A stretch of 64,000 bases of DNA from DATENM01 sp045807725 (GCA_045807725.1 JBJMGV010000132.1:48676-112675), one strand, 5' to 3'; shown: positions 1-9,680, numbered from the stretch's first letter. Numbers and translations are program-made. The notes: generated by a model from the sequence alone, not told the origin.

Positions 1-1809
1 ATGCTGCCGGTCTACATCGAGCGTTTGATGGGCGCGCAGCCCTACTCCGAATCACGCCCGGAGACCAACATCGTCGAGCTGCTGTATGACGATAAAGATA
101 ACGCGGTGGAAGCGGTCGGGCGTGACCGCAACGCTCACATCAACTGGCGTATTCTCTACGACCATCGCAGCGACTCTGGCCCTTCAGGGCGCACGGCGCG
201 GGCGCGCTTCGTTGACGCGCGCGGCTTTGATGCCGCCAGTCGCGGGGGCGCGTCGCAAATGGAATTCGAGCGCGACGCTGCAGGCCACGATGTGAAGATT
301 CGCTTCTTTAACAATTTCGGCAAGCCCGCCGCCAATGGTGAAGGCGTCTACGGCTGCACCCTCGAACGTGACGGCACGGGCCACATCACCCGCCTGATCA
401 ACCTGGGGCCTGATGACCAGCCTGCGCCGAATCGTATAGGGCTGACCGAGTTCGCCATCCGTTGGGGGATAGAGAACAATGGACGAAAAGAGAATTGGAT
501 AGAAATACGCGACGGCAATGGGCAGCCGACCTTGTGGAAGGGAATCGCCGCCTTCGTGTTTGAACTCGATGATAAGGGCAATGCGATGCGCTCGATCAAT
601 GTCGGCGCGGATGGGCAGCCGGTGCGCGATGCGGCAGCGCCCTGGTCGGCAATCGAACTGAAGCGCAACGAGCATGACGAACTGACCCAGCGCATCTATC
701 TCAAGGCCGACGCCGACGGCTCGCTCAAACAGATACTACAAAACGACATCAGCTACAACGACTTCGGCCACCCGTCAGAGATGAAAACGATAGGCGCGGG
801 CGCAGGGTGGACGGCCTGGCAGCGCGACGAGAAGGGCAACATCACAGAGGAGAAGACGCTCGATGCCAACGGCCAGCCGGTCGCCAATGATAAAGGTTAT
901 GCGATCACCCGCTTCACCTACACGTCCGTGCCGCAGGGCTTTCGTGTCGAGCAGACCTACTTCGATGCGAACGGCGCGGAGACGTTTAACAGCGACGGCT
1001 ATCATCGTTTGATTAACGAATACGATGTTGCCGGGGCGTTGCGGCAGATGGTTTATGCCGAATACGACCCGGCGCGGTTCAAGTACTATCGGTTTATCAG
1101 CGAGCCGGAATATGACCCGCAAAGCCGGCTTCGTCACATGATAAACCGCTACGAAGATGCTCAGGGACAGTTGGCCGCCAACGCCGGGCTGACCTTTATT
1201 GCCAGCGACGTTACTTACGATGATAACGGCAAAGTATTCGCCGAGTGGCGAACCTTCAGCGACCCGAAAGATTATGGCGCGTCCTTCTTGCGCCTCGATA
1301 CCGAGTGGCAAGCCAACGGCAAGATGAAGCGCCGTGTGCAGCAGTTCTGCGATGCCAATCGCCAGCCGCTATCTACGCTTCCCAGTGGCTACGGCGCGCA
1401 CAAAGAAGAAGAGTTCGATGCGAACGAACAGCGGCAGCGCGTCTATGAAACCGGGTTCGACGAGAACATGGTTGGGTTCAGCACGCGTGAAGCAAAGTTT
1501 TCCGGCGGCAATCTGCAAAGCGTCACGCACACGCGCAGCAATGGAACTGTTCTCAACTCTGTGCGCGTCATCATCACCAGCATCACGCCGTCGCCGGAGC
1601 AACCGAAATCGGCGGCGCTGAAGCCCGGCGATCAACTGGTCGCCGCCAACGGCAAGCCGGTGACAAGCGCGCAGGCATGGGTCGCCGCAGGGAACTTCCC
1701 CGGCGGCTGGCTGGAAGTCTTGCGTGAAGGCCAGCGCCTTCGCATTGATGGTTTTGGCCCCGGCGATCTAGGGTTTCTACTACAAGACCGCGCCCCGGCA
1801 GCGCCCTAG
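1..1809 (+). CDS. YD/RHS-like repeat protein with C-terminal PDZ-like domain (probably 5'-partial)
   Basis: Reads open from the first base of the window, so the true start may lie upstream; 602 residues are visible. Most of the protein is a string of degenerate units of about 40-50 residues. Each contains a turn such as DxNGQP or DADGS followed by aromatic, charged beta-strand-like sequence, which resembles YD/RHS-type or related beta-repeats. Residues about 520-595 look like a PDZ domain, with the phrases ALKPGDQLVAANGKPV and GGWLEVLREGQ, which usually bind C-terminal peptides. No signal peptide is visible in the available part. It is followed about 90 bases later by an unknown gene on the same strand. 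Function is not assignable; a secreted or envelope adaptor is only a guess. Confidence 0.6.
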   Translation: MLPVYIERLMGAQPYSESRPETNIVELLYDDKDNAVEAVGRDRNAHINWRILYDHRSDSGPSGRTARARFVDARGFDAASRGGASQMEFERDAAGHDVKIRFFNNFGKPAANGEGVYGCTLERDGTGHITRLINLGPDDQPAPNRIGLTEFAIRWGIENNGRKENWIEIRDGNGQPTLWKGIAAFVFELDDKGNAMRSINVGADGQPVRDAAAPWSAIELKRNEHDELTQRIYLKADADGSLKQILQNDISYNDFGHPSEMKTIGAGAGWTAWQRDEKGNITEEKTLDANGQPVANDKGYAITRFTYTSVPQGFRVEQTYFDANGAETFNSDGYHRLINEYDVAGALRQMVYAEYDPARFKYYRFISEPEYDPQSRLRHMINRYEDAQGQLAANAGLTFIASDVTYDDNGKVFAEWRTFSDPKDYGASFLRLDTEWQANGKMKRRVQQFCDANRQPLSTLPSGYGAHKEEEFDANEQRQRVYETGFDENMVGFSTREAKFSGGNLQSVTHTRSNGTVLNSVRVIITSITPSPEQPKSAALKPGDQLVAANGKPVTSAQAWVAAGNFPGGWLEVLREGQRLRIDGFGPGDLGFLLQDRAPAAP

Positions 1810-1895
1810 TTGTGCGCCAAACTGCCGACGCCTGGAAATCAGTACGGCTTAACGACCCGCATGCCTTTGAGCATCCTGCGGGCCAGGAGGAATCT

Positions 1896-2531
1896 ATGTC
1901 TGACTTATTAGTTAAATCGCCGGGAAGGCAGGCTTCGGCTAAAGACGAGATCGGCCTGCTCGAAGTCCTGAGCCTGTTAGTCGAAACCGGGAAGGTCAAG
2001 ACCACTGCCGACCTGCTCAAGTACGCGACGCAGTATGGCGCTCCTGAAGCCGAAGAGCGACTGCGCGTTCTTGAAGCAGAGAACATTCCCCTGGACCTCT
2101 CGTTCGATGCGATCAGCGTGCACCTGCGCCTGCTCGCCTATAAACGGAACAGTCAACTGCTGGCGAGCTGTCGCGGTCAAAAGGTAGGACTCATTCTTCC
2201 CCTGCCACCGCACCTGCCGACCTTGTTTCTTCCTGTCACCGAAGCGACCTATCTGGAGCCGGGCCAGATGCCTGCGCACGGCGCGCTACACGAGTTTTCG
2301 GAACAGGCGGTGAAAGGTACGCGCGCTTGCCGCGCGAAAGCGCAGGAGATGCAGGTGCTCGTCTTTGAAGCCTTCCGCGACGGCGGCGAGCTGTTCGCAG
2401 AGATGGCGGTAGCCGACGTGCTGGAGCCGAAGATGCTGCCGGGTGACATCCGCCTGATCGCTCATCTGCGGCCACACCGCAATCCCGGCGATGTTCAGAT
2501 TCAACCGACAACGGAGGTTTCGTTCATATGA
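1896..2531 (+). CDS. Hypothetical protein, cytoplasmic
   Basis: 211 residues from the ATG at 1896, chosen over an upstream in-frame start because a good ribosome site (CCAGGAGG) lies just before it. The first part (about 20-75) is helical and acidic and looks like a small helical domain (ETGKVKTTADLLKYA). The second half is beta-rich, with the run VGLILPLPPHLPTLFLP. No signal peptide, membrane segment or recognised catalytic motif is visible. Its stop overlaps the start of the permease gene (ATGA), so the two are very likely translationally coupled. A regulatory or accessory role for the transporter is inference from that coupling only. Confidence 0.7.
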   Translation: MSDLLVKSPGRQASAKDEIGLLEVLSLLVETGKVKTTADLLKYATQYGAPEAEERLRVLEAENIPLDLSFDAISVHLRLLAYKRNSQLLASCRGQKVGLILPLPPHLPTLFLPVTEATYLEPGQMPAHGALHEFSEQAVKGTRACRAKAQEMQVLVFEAFRDGGELFAEMAVADVLEPKMLPGDIRLIAHLRPHRNPGDVQIQPTTEVSFI

Positions 2532-3985
2532 GACTCCCTCTGCGCTTTGCTGCCTCACTCGGCGTGATGGCCCTGCTGGTTATTTTCTGCGCACCCGCAT
2601 ACGCCTCAGACGTGATGCCGCAGGCTATTCCTCCGCCAATCATTGATTCATGGGAGATGACCTGGCCGGCTGGTGTGCTGATGCTCGTGCTGTTGTTCAG
2701 CGCCTTCTTCGCTATGACGAAGTACGAGGTTCCGCTGCCCCTGGCGATGAGTCTCGTCAGCCTGGCGTTCCTGGTCATCCAGTGGGAAAGCGCGCCGCAC
2801 ATCCTTCGCATAGGCTTCGAGCATTACGCGCCCATCACGGTGTTGTTCACTGCCGTCGCCGTCCCCGCGCACATGATTGAGCGCTCGCAAGGGTTCAAGT
2901 GGATCGCGGCATGGCTCGGCCACCAGTTGGGCAAAATCCGCCTGCGCCGCCCGCGCCTGACGACGCCGCTGCTGGTCGGCATCCTGCTCATTGCCACGTA
3001 TGTCACGGCAGGGCTGATGCACAACGTCACTTCGATTCTGATTATGACGCCGGTCATCATTCGGCTGTGCGCGTCTTATCAGGTGCCGTCGCGCTGGATA
3101 CTCAGCGCCGCGCTGATTGCCAGCAACCTTGGCGGCTTCTCGACGCGCTGGGGCGACACGCCCAACATCATCGAGTCGGCGACGTGGGGCTTGGGCGCGG
3201 GCGACTTCATGCGTGAAGTCCTGCCCGCGAATCTGATCGTGCTGGCGATGTTGATCGGCGTCTCTACGCTCCTCACCCAGCGCGGAATCACGAAACGGAG
3301 CCGAGCGGCTGGCGCGGGCGCGTCTGAGGTGCCGTTCTACACGTTGGGAGTCGCGCAGACCGCCGCCGATTGGAAGCAGGCGAAAGCCGACCTCGCCATT
3401 GATTACCGATTGCTCACGGTCGGCCTCGTGATGCTGCTGTTGTTCATCGTGCTGCATGTCATCTTCACCAAGCTTGCCATCGCCATCGGTGCGATCACGA
3501 TTGTCACTGCGGTCCTGCTCGACCGAAAAAAGGAGCGTTATCACACGCTCACTGCGCTCGGCTTCGATGTCTATCTTGCCTTCGCCGCCATCTTCGTTCT
3601 CGCCGGCTGCGTCTCGCATTCGTGGATCGGCAAGACGCTTCACGAGCAACTGATGGCCGTGAAAGGCGCGCCGTGGGGCATCGCCGTGACCGGCTATTTT
3701 GGCACGACCTTTACCGAAGCCGCTTCGTGGGCGACCGCCGTGTCCGGTTCTATTTTTCAACTCGCCCCTTCGCATGCGGCGGCCTGGGCGCTCGGCGGTG
3801 GAATCTGCGCCGGCAGCAGTTCGCTGGTCACTGCCGCGTCTGCCGGCATCATTCTGGCCGAAGAGAGCCAGCGCTTTAACGACCCCGAACACGCCATCAC
3901 CTTCAGCCGCTACCTTGCGTTCGGTCTGCCGTTCTCGCTGCTGATGCTCGTTTTCTACAGCCTCTACTTCACGCTCGTGCATTAG
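2528..3985 (+). CDS. SLC13/ArsB/NhaD-type ion transporter permease
   Basis: 485 residues, strongly hydrophobic, with about 11-12 membrane segments after an N-terminal signal-like stretch (residues 1-27). The segment NLGGFSTRWGDTPNIIES (about 200-217) matches the conserved re-entrant 'GG...GDxPN' signature of the ArsB/CitM/NhaD ion-transporter superfamily. A second, related half-site (SSLVTAASAGIIL, about 435-447) follows in the C-terminal half, as expected for the inverted-repeat fold. The transported ion cannot be read from the sequence; sodium/proton, arsenite and dicarboxylate are all known in the superfamily. It starts inside the stop of the preceding gene and is followed after 10 bases by an ABC exporter, so a four- or five-gene operon is likely. 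Confidence 0.85.
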   Translation: MRLPLRFAASLGVMALLVIFCAPAYASDVMPQAIPPPIIDSWEMTWPAGVLMLVLLFSAFFAMTKYEVPLPLAMSLVSLAFLVIQWESAPHILRIGFEHYAPITVLFTAVAVPAHMIERSQGFKWIAAWLGHQLGKIRLRRPRLTTPLLVGILLIATYVTAGLMHNVTSILIMTPVIIRLCASYQVPSRWILSAALIASNLGGFSTRWGDTPNIIESATWGLGAGDFMREVLPANLIVLAMLIGVSTLLTQRGITKRSRAAGAGASEVPFYTLGVAQTAADWKQAKADLAIDYRLLTVGLVMLLLFIVLHVIFTKLAIAIGAITIVTAVLLDRKKERYHTLTALGFDVYLAFAAIFVLAGCVSHSWIGKTLHEQLMAVKGAPWGIAVTGYFGTTFTEAASWATAVSGSIFQLAPSHAAAWALGGGICAGSSSLVTAASAGIILAEESQRFNDPEHAITFSRYLAFGLPFSLLMLVFYSLYFTLVH

Positions 3986-3995
3986 CCGGTTAGCC

Positions 3996-5816
3996 ATGAC
4001 GAAACAACCTCGCAAAGCCAAAGCCTCACCACTGCTCGGCGACCTCGCGGTCGTCTGGGCGCGGCGCAAACAGATATGGCGGCTTCTTGGTCGCGCCGAC
4101 AAGCTCAGCTTTCTATCGAGCCTGCTCATCATGGCGACCATCGCCTTCGTTGAAAATCAAATCCCATTGCTGCTCGGAACGTTCTTCGACGACGTGACGA
4201 ACATCGCGGCGCGGCCACAGGAGATGCGGTCGTTCGTGTTCCGTGCGCTGTTGATTCTCACGGCCCTCTACCTCGGCAAAGAGTCCTTGCAACTCATAAG
4301 GCGCTGGCTTGTCACTCGCACCAACACGCGCATCGAATCCGGCATGACCGTACGGCTCGTCGCTCACCTGCTCAAGATTGATCTCGGCGCGCTCGCTCGT
4401 GAGCGCGTCGGGTCATTACACGGACGCATCTCGCGCAGCGTCGAAGGCTTCGGCAAATTCCTGCGCGTTGTCTTAACTGATTTTCTGCCGGCGATTCTGA
4501 CTGCCGGAGTCGCCATCTATTACGGCCTCAAGACGAACTGGAAGATTGGCCTCGTTATGGTCAGCGTGGTGCCGGTTTCGTTGATCATTACGATCTGGCA
4601 GGTCAGTTCGCAGAAGGGCATTCGCCAGAAACTCCTGCGCGCCAAAGAAGGATTGGACGGCACAGTGGTCGAGCAACTGGGCGGACTCGAATACATCCGC
4701 GCGGCCAACACCTATCCAGCGGAAGTGGCGCGCATCAAGACGGCTGCCGAAGCGCGCCGAGAGCGTGAGACTAAACACGGCTTCGCGATGGCGCGATTTG
4801 ATTGGGCCAAATCCGTCAACGAGGGACTTTTTCACGTCGCCATCATCGGCTACGCCATCGTGCTCGCTTCACGCGGCGAGATCGACTACGGCAAGGTGAT
4901 TACCTTCTCGCTTCTCTATCTCAACATCGCGCGCCCGCTGAAAGAAGTCCACCGCATACTCGACGAAACTTACGACAGCAGCCAGCAGGTCAGCGTGCTG
5001 CTCGACATGCTGAATCAGCCGTTGGATAAATCCTTCGATGTGGTCACTGTCCGACCGCCGCGTCTCGATGGCAGCATTCCGTTGCTGGAATGCCGAGAGC
5101 TGGTTGCCGCTTACACGGCGCACGACGGCCAGTCGCGGCGCATACTCGACGGGCTGACGCTGAAGATTCATCAGGGGCAGACCATCGGCATTGCGGGGCG
5201 CTCTGGCTCAGGCAAATCCACATGGCTGCGCTGCGTGCTGCGCTTGATTCATCCGGCGGCGGGCGAAGTCCTGGTTGGCGGCGTGCCCATCAACGTTCTC
5301 TCCCGCGAAGACATCGGCAAATCCATCGGCTATGTCAGCCAGGTGCCCTTTGTCTTTTCGGGATCGGTCGCGGAAAACATCGGCTATGGCTGCGGCGCTG
5401 TCAGCTTGGATCACATTCAAGAGGCCGCCCGACGCGCCCACATCCACGAAGAGATTCTGCAAATGCCGCAAGGCTATGACACGCAGCTCACAGAGCGCGG
5501 CGGCAATCTCTCCGGCGGCCAGCGCCAGCGCATCGCCCTGGCGCGGATGTTTCTGAAGAATCCGCCCGTCCTCATCCTTGACGAAGGAACGTCGGCGCTC
5601 GACAACATCAGCGAGCGCCGCGTCCGCGCCGCCATTGATCACGCGCGGCAGACGCACACCGTCATCATGGTCGCCCATCGCTTGACCACGCTGAATCAGA
5701 CCGACTGTATTTTCGTCTTCGACCAGGGGCGCATTGTTGAACAAGGCGCTTTTGACGATCTTGTCGCAAGCCGTGGCGTCTTCGCCGAACTCGTGCGCAG
5801 CGCCGAAGCCACTTAG
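3996..5816 (+). CDS. ABC transporter, fused permease and ATPase (exporter type)
   Basis: 606 residues with the usual half-exporter layout. A six-helix membrane domain occupies about residues 35-330, followed by a nucleotide-binding domain from about 365. In the latter are Walker A GRSGSGKST (401-409), the ABC signature LSGGQRQRIAL (505 on), Walker B VLILDE (525-530), the D-loop SALD and the switch His in VAHRL (561). These are all intact, so it should be an active ATPase that works as a homo- or heterodimer in the inner membrane. Only one such gene is present here, which favours a homodimer. The substrate is unknown. Spacing of 10 bases to the permease and 15 bases to the phosphoesterase supports co-transcription. 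Confidence 0.9.
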   Translation: MTKQPRKAKASPLLGDLAVVWARRKQIWRLLGRADKLSFLSSLLIMATIAFVENQIPLLLGTFFDDVTNIAARPQEMRSFVFRALLILTALYLGKESLQLIRRWLVTRTNTRIESGMTVRLVAHLLKIDLGALARERVGSLHGRISRSVEGFGKFLRVVLTDFLPAILTAGVAIYYGLKTNWKIGLVMVSVVPVSLIITIWQVSSQKGIRQKLLRAKEGLDGTVVEQLGGLEYIRAANTYPAEVARIKTAAEARRERETKHGFAMARFDWAKSVNEGLFHVAIIGYAIVLASRGEIDYGKVITFSLLYLNIARPLKEVHRILDETYDSSQQVSVLLDMLNQPLDKSFDVVTVRPPRLDGSIPLLECRELVAAYTAHDGQSRRILDGLTLKIHQGQTIGIAGRSGSGKSTWLRCVLRLIHPAAGEVLVGGVPINVLSREDIGKSIGYVSQVPFVFSGSVAENIGYGCGAVSLDHIQEAARRAHIHEEILQMPQGYDTQLTERGGNLSGGQRQRIALARMFLKNPPVLILDEGTSALDNISERRVRAAIDHARQTHTVIMVAHRLTTLNQTDCIFVFDQGRIVEQGAFDDLVASRGVFAELVRSAEAT

Positions 5817-5831
5817 AGAGGAAGCCGGATA

Positions 5832-6890
5832 ATGATGAGCACAAAACCAGTCGTCTTCGTATGGCCGGGTGATCTCCACCTGGAGTTTACCGACCGGCCA
5901 AATTACCAGACCGCATTGTGGATGGTGGATGAAGTGAATGAGCTGGTCCAACCGGACTTCGTTCAGTTCGCCGGAGACAATGTGCAGCACGCCCGCGAGA
6001 ACGAATGGAGCCTCTTCAAGAACGTGACCGACAAATTGAAGATGCCCTTTCACGCGCTGGTCGGCGACCACGACGCGCACCATGATCCCGGCTGTTATTC
6101 GTACCAGTCGCATGTCGGCGCGACCTACCACGCCTTCACCGTCGGCGGCTATCGCTTCATCTGTTTGAACACGAATCAGTATAAGCCGCTCGGTATGAGC
6201 GAGGAGCAGGTCATCTGGTTTCGTTACGAAGTAGACGCGGCCCTCGCGCGCAACGAGCGCGCCATTGTCTTCCAGCACAACTATCCTTTTCAGGTCTGGG
6301 AAGACTTCGCCGGGCCGGGCATGGAGGCGTGGCGCGAGGTGATGCAGACGCGCCCGATTACGGCGCTCTTTTCCGGTCATACGCACTACGATCAGGTGGC
6401 AAATGATGGCCGCAATGTTTATGTGGCGACGCGATCTATTGGCGACCCCGAAGGCGGTGCCGCCGGCTACGCCATCATTCATCTCGATGGCGACGATCTG
6501 GCTATGACCTATCGCACCATTGAAGACAGCGGGCCTGTCGTGCTAATTACACATCCGCGACGCATCATCCTTGCAACCAGGGCCGCGCATATTGTCACGG
6601 GGCCGACAGATTGCCAGGTGCGTGGATGGTCTGCTGTGCCCATCACTTCGGCGCGTGCGCGCATTGATGAAGGCGCTTGGAGCGAGATGCGCAAGATCGG
6701 CGGGATGACGTGGAATTTTCCTATCCCCGGTGACACGCTGGCCAAAGGCGAGCACACATTGGAAGTCCGCCTGACCGATCAGAACGAAGCCGAAGGAACA
6801 GATCGCATCACGTTCGCCTGCGACCTGTCTGGCCGCTATAACCCTTATCCGATGGTCGAGCCTGTGGTGAAGGGAACGAAGTTCTGCTGA
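5832..6890 (+). CDS. Calcineurin-like metallophosphoesterase
   Basis: 352 residues. The metal-binding motifs of the calcineurin-like phosphoesterase fold appear in order: GDLHLE (13-18, the D-x-H motif), GDN (48-50), GDHD (78-81, in place of the usual GNHD) and FSGHTH near residue 180. After the catalytic domain (about 1-210) comes a beta-rich C-terminal part (about 230-330) resembling an immunoglobulin-like domain seen in secreted phosphoesterases, but no signal peptide is present here. The substrate could be a phosphoester, cyclic nucleotide or phosphorylated envelope component. It is the last gene of the 1-6.9 kb run. Two adjacent ATGs (5832 and 5835) follow a GAGAGGAAG ribosome site; the first is used here. 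Confidence 0.85.
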   Translation: MMSTKPVVFVWPGDLHLEFTDRPNYQTALWMVDEVNELVQPDFVQFAGDNVQHARENEWSLFKNVTDKLKMPFHALVGDHDAHHDPGCYSYQSHVGATYHAFTVGGYRFICLNTNQYKPLGMSEEQVIWFRYEVDAALARNERAIVFQHNYPFQVWEDFAGPGMEAWREVMQTRPITALFSGHTHYDQVANDGRNVYVATRSIGDPEGGAAGYAIIHLDGDDLAMTYRTIEDSGPVVLITHPRRIILATRAAHIVTGPTDCQVRGWSAVPITSARARIDEGAWSEMRKIGGMTWNFPIPGDTLAKGEHTLEVRLTDQNEAEGTDRITFACDLSGRYNPYPMVEPVVKGTKFC

Positions 6891-6944
6891 ACGAAAGCCT
6901 TGCCGTTTGCATAGCAGCGGGCCGAAATCGGGCGGCGCTTGCTC

Positions 6945-7042
6945 TAAATCGAAGCACATGAGATGGGGATAGGGAAGATTGGCCACAGAGGCACAGAGAC
7001 ACCGAGCGGGAATAAAACATGTTGAGAAGATCAGGACTTCTT
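6945..7042 (+). repeat. Dispersed repeat, copy 1 (~98 bp)
   Basis: This intergenic segment recurs in inverted orientation at 15970-16069 with only a handful of mismatches. It holds TTGGCCACAGAGGCACAGAG followed by ACACCGAGCGGGAATAA and a shared tail that reads TCAGGACTTCTT. It lies in the roughly 290-base gap between the convergent phosphoesterase and methyltransferase genes; nothing else is seen in that gap. No open frame of coding quality runs through it. Confidence 0.8.
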
Positions 7043-7179
7043 CAATTCCGCCCTCTATGGTGATCAAGCCGAACGATTCCGGGTCCTGCATCAGGCTTCA
7101 ATCTATAACGCGAGAACGGTTGGCGAATCGGCTCATCCTTCAGTGATGATGAATGACTATGACCTTCCATTCGTCCGCG

Positions 7180-8475
7180 TCACTGCGCACGATGAGACCT
7201 CCATGAATCGCGGAGCGCATTCCACATCCGACCGGCCAGCGGGTTCCGAGATCGAGAGAAACGCCCGCTGGCAAATCGGTCGCGAGCTTGAATGTCTGCC
7301 GGCAGTTCGAGCAGAAGACGATAAGCCGTCACATCGTCGGTCGAGAAGGCGTGGACACAGCCCCACAGATACAGATGGAAGCGGCGGTATAATCGCTCGC
7401 CCCAACGGGCGACGATTTCGTCGCGGTGACGGTCCAGGTTCTCGGCCCAGTGCCTGGTCGTGAGCAAGTAATTGTGGCGGTCATTACGCACCTCAATCAA
7501 CTCGAAGGGCGTCTTCACAACCGCGTCAAGGTAATCCGTCAGTTGTAGCGGCGTCGTGTTCCCCGGCCAGATGTGTGAGAGCACAAATGAGGAGAAGGCG
7601 TACTTTTGCCGCGCGGCGCATGCGTCAAGAAATACGCGCCCGCCCGGCTTCAATAATTTCTCATACTGCGCCAGGGTGGCGGCATAGTCCGGCAGATGCT
7701 CGGTGACGCCGAGATTCACAATCGCGTCAAAGCGCTCCTCGGATGCGTATTCGAGGAAGTGCTCGCGGACGACCTGGCACGGCAGATTCTCGTGAGCGAT
7801 CAGATCGTTGACGTAACGCTCCGACTCGGCTGAGATCGTCAGCGAGGTCACGCGCACGCCGCGCTTGCCGGCGTACTCCGTAAACGCGCCCCAGCCCGCG
7901 CCGATGTCGAGGACGCGCCAGCCGGGCCGTATGCCGCAAGCGGCGATGGCCGTGTCCAGTTTGCGCCGGATGGCGCTGTGCAGCGGCTCCGCGTCATCCT
8001 CGAAATAGCCGTGCGAATAGCAGCGGTGTTGTTGATCGAGAAAGAGCAAATAGAAATCCGACTCGCTGTCGTAATGCTCACTGATCCACTGCTTGTCGCG
8101 CTCCACCTGGCCGAAGAGCAAGCGTTGCCCATAAGTTGACCAGAGGTAAAGCAGCGGGTGGCGGTCGGTGAGCCGTGTGCGAAGATCCAGCGCCGCCACC
8201 AGATCGCCTTCGATGCCGATGTCGCTATCCAGGTAGGCTTCGCCGATTCGCTTCTCGTCCATAGAAGTGATGGCTGCTAAGCCGCGCTGGTTATGGATGG
8301 CGACTCGGAATTTGACCGCCCCATTGCCGATGCGGCGCAACGCTCCATCAAGTTCCAGCTCGAATGCCGTGTCGGGCAGCAGGCTAGAGGCCAGGGAATC
8401 TATGATCTGTTTCAATCGTGCGGGCGGCTCAACTCTCTCGACACTCGCCGTTACAGGTAGCTTGATACTTTGCAC
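7180..8475 (-). CDS. Cyclopropane-fatty-acyl-phospholipid synthase-family methyltransferase
   Basis: 431 residues from a GTG start at 8475, chosen because AAGGAG lies 9 bases upstream. The N-terminal part (about 30-150) matches the lipid-binding domain typical of the CFA synthase family. The SAM-binding Rossmann domain follows, with motif I VLDIGAGWGAF near 190-200 and acidic motif II regions after it; the phrase HYDSESDFYLLFLD is the familiar entry to the catalytic part. The family transfers a methyl group from SAM to unsaturated or other phospholipid acyl chains at the inner membrane. The exact product (cyclopropane, methyl-branched or other) cannot be told. An alpha/beta hydrolase gene lies about 120 bases upstream on the same strand, and lipid modification is a plausible common theme. 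Confidence 0.85.
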   Translation of the reverse strand: MQSIKLPVTASVERVEPPARLKQIIDSLASSLLPDTAFELELDGALRRIGNGAVKFRVAIHNQRGLAAITSMDEKRIGEAYLDSDIGIEGDLVAALDLRTRLTDRHPLLYLWSTYGQRLLFGQVERDKQWISEHYDSESDFYLLFLDQQHRCYSHGYFEDDAEPLHSAIRRKLDTAIAACGIRPGWRVLDIGAGWGAFTEYAGKRGVRVTSLTISAESERYVNDLIAHENLPCQVVREHFLEYASEERFDAIVNLGVTEHLPDYAATLAQYEKLLKPGGRVFLDACAARQKYAFSSFVLSHIWPGNTTPLQLTDYLDAVVKTPFELIEVRNDRHNYLLTTRHWAENLDRHRDEIVARWGERLYRRFHLYLWGCVHAFSTDDVTAYRLLLELPADIQARDRFASGRFSRSRNPLAGRMWNALRDSWRSHRAQ

Positions 8476-8596
8476 TTTAATAATCTCCTTCTCTGTATGT
8501 CGTGCGCGGCGCAGGGTCGCTCCAGCAGACCGGCTCTGGCCAGCGGATCACTTTAACTATTCGTTCCTGAGAATTGCTCCTACTGATTGACGGCAG

Positions 8597-9622
8597 CTAA
8601 ATCTGTTGCTTGAGCCAACCGATCACCTGATTTTCCAGACCAGGCGGGCTGAGCTGGCCAAGATCGAGGCGCTTCGGGAAATAGATATGGCCGCCCGGCT
8701 CGACCCATATAGTGGAAAGCGCGTGGGAAGCCCCGGCGATGGCCGGTATTACGGTTTCGGGTGGCACAAGCGGATCATGTCGGCTCTGCACGACCAGCGA
8801 CGGGATACGCAGCCGGTGTAGCCTTGCTGCCACGCTTTCGCGTTCGTAATAGTCTCCGGCGCTGCGAAAGCTGAAGCGAGCCACGACGGTCAGCGAGTCT
8901 CGCTCTCGGCAAGAGCGGGCGCGGGCGACCACTGCCGTAGGTATCTGCACACGACCGCGCCCGGCGGCGGCGGCATAGGCTTTATTCAAACTGCTGAAGA
9001 TGTGAAGCCGGTAGGGCCTGCGCGTGGGATGGTCGAAGGCTCTCGTCGCGTGATGCAGGTCCAGCGGCGGACAGATGGCCGCGACCGCGCGCAGCCGCGA
9101 GTCCGCCTGCTCGACGGCGGCGCGTAAAGCGATGTGGCCGCCGACTGAATAGCCGAGCAGCAAAACATGCTTGTAGCGCGCGACCTCAGGGGCGGCCAGC
9201 GCCGCCCACAGGTCTTGAGTGATGCCGCCGTGGAGGATGTCTTCGCCGGAGAAGTCCGCGCCGCGCAGCGACAGACGCAAGCAAGAGAATCCAGCTTGCG
9301 TAGCGGCCTGCGCGGCGCTCGCACAGTAAGGACTCATGGCGTTGCCGGACAGGCCATGCACGATCAGGACAATCGTATCGGCCCCTTCGACCTCGGAGAG
9401 CAGCCCGGTCAGGCGCACAGGCCCCATCACCGGGTCAGCAACGTCGGTCTGAAAGGCGCGAGATTCGCAGTTTGTCGGTGGATGGAGCAGGGAGAGCAGC
9501 GCCGGGACTATTGTCCAGAGGTGCCCTGCCGCGTGTCCCAACAACCGCCGCGCTGGAGACGCTTTCGACTGGCGTGGCCGAAGGCTTGGTGTTGTTCTGT
9601 TAATCAGCAATCCATTCGTCAT
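8597..9622 (-). CDS. YheT-like alpha/beta hydrolase
   Basis: 341 residues with an alpha/beta-hydrolase fold. The oxyanion-loop phrase IVLIVHGLSGNAMSPY, the nucleophile elbow GYSVGG, an acid-loop phrase VVQSRHDPLVPPE and the catalytic His in GGHIYFP are all in the expected order. This arrangement and the long N-terminal extension (about 1-75) match the YheT/ABHD family of esterases, whose natural substrates are mostly unknown but often lipid-like. It lies upstream of the CFA-type methyltransferase on the same strand, separated by about 120 bases. A hairpin that probably ends transcription of the next upstream gene lies just before it, so it likely has its own promoter. Confidence 0.8.
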   Translation of the reverse strand: MTNGLLINRTTPSLRPRQSKASPARRLLGHAAGHLWTIVPALLSLLHPPTNCESRAFQTDVADPVMGPVRLTGLLSEVEGADTIVLIVHGLSGNAMSPYCASAAQAATQAGFSCLRLSLRGADFSGEDILHGGITQDLWAALAAPEVARYKHVLLLGYSVGGHIALRAAVEQADSRLRAVAAICPPLDLHHATRAFDHPTRRPYRLHIFSSLNKAYAAAAGRGRVQIPTAVVARARSCRERDSLTVVARFSFRSAGDYYERESVAARLHRLRIPSLVVQSRHDPLVPPETVIPAIAGASHALSTIWVEPGGHIYFPKRLDLGQLSPPGLENQVIGWLKQQI

Positions 9623-9650
9623 TTTCGTTACCGTCTCCGTCTGTAATTAA

Positions 9651-9680
9651 TCAGGGGCGGCTACAGCAAGCCGCCCCTGA
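9651..9680 (-). terminator. Putative transcription terminator hairpin
   Basis: A perfect 12-bp inverted repeat (TCAGGGGCGGCT paired with AGCCGCCCCTGA) with a 6-base loop, 45 bases after the stop of the small exported-protein gene on the minus strand. The following T-run on the minus strand is weak (TTAATTA), so efficiency is uncertain. Confidence 0.5.

Noticed and set aside
2648..4141. 497-codon open frame on the minus strand
   Set aside because: It is antisense to the permease gene; the product is charged low-complexity sequence (Arg/Gln/His rich) typical of a shadow frame in GC-rich DNA.
5208..6482. 424-codon open frame on the minus strand
   Set aside because: Antisense to the ABC transporter and phosphoesterase genes, with no ribosome site or known domain.
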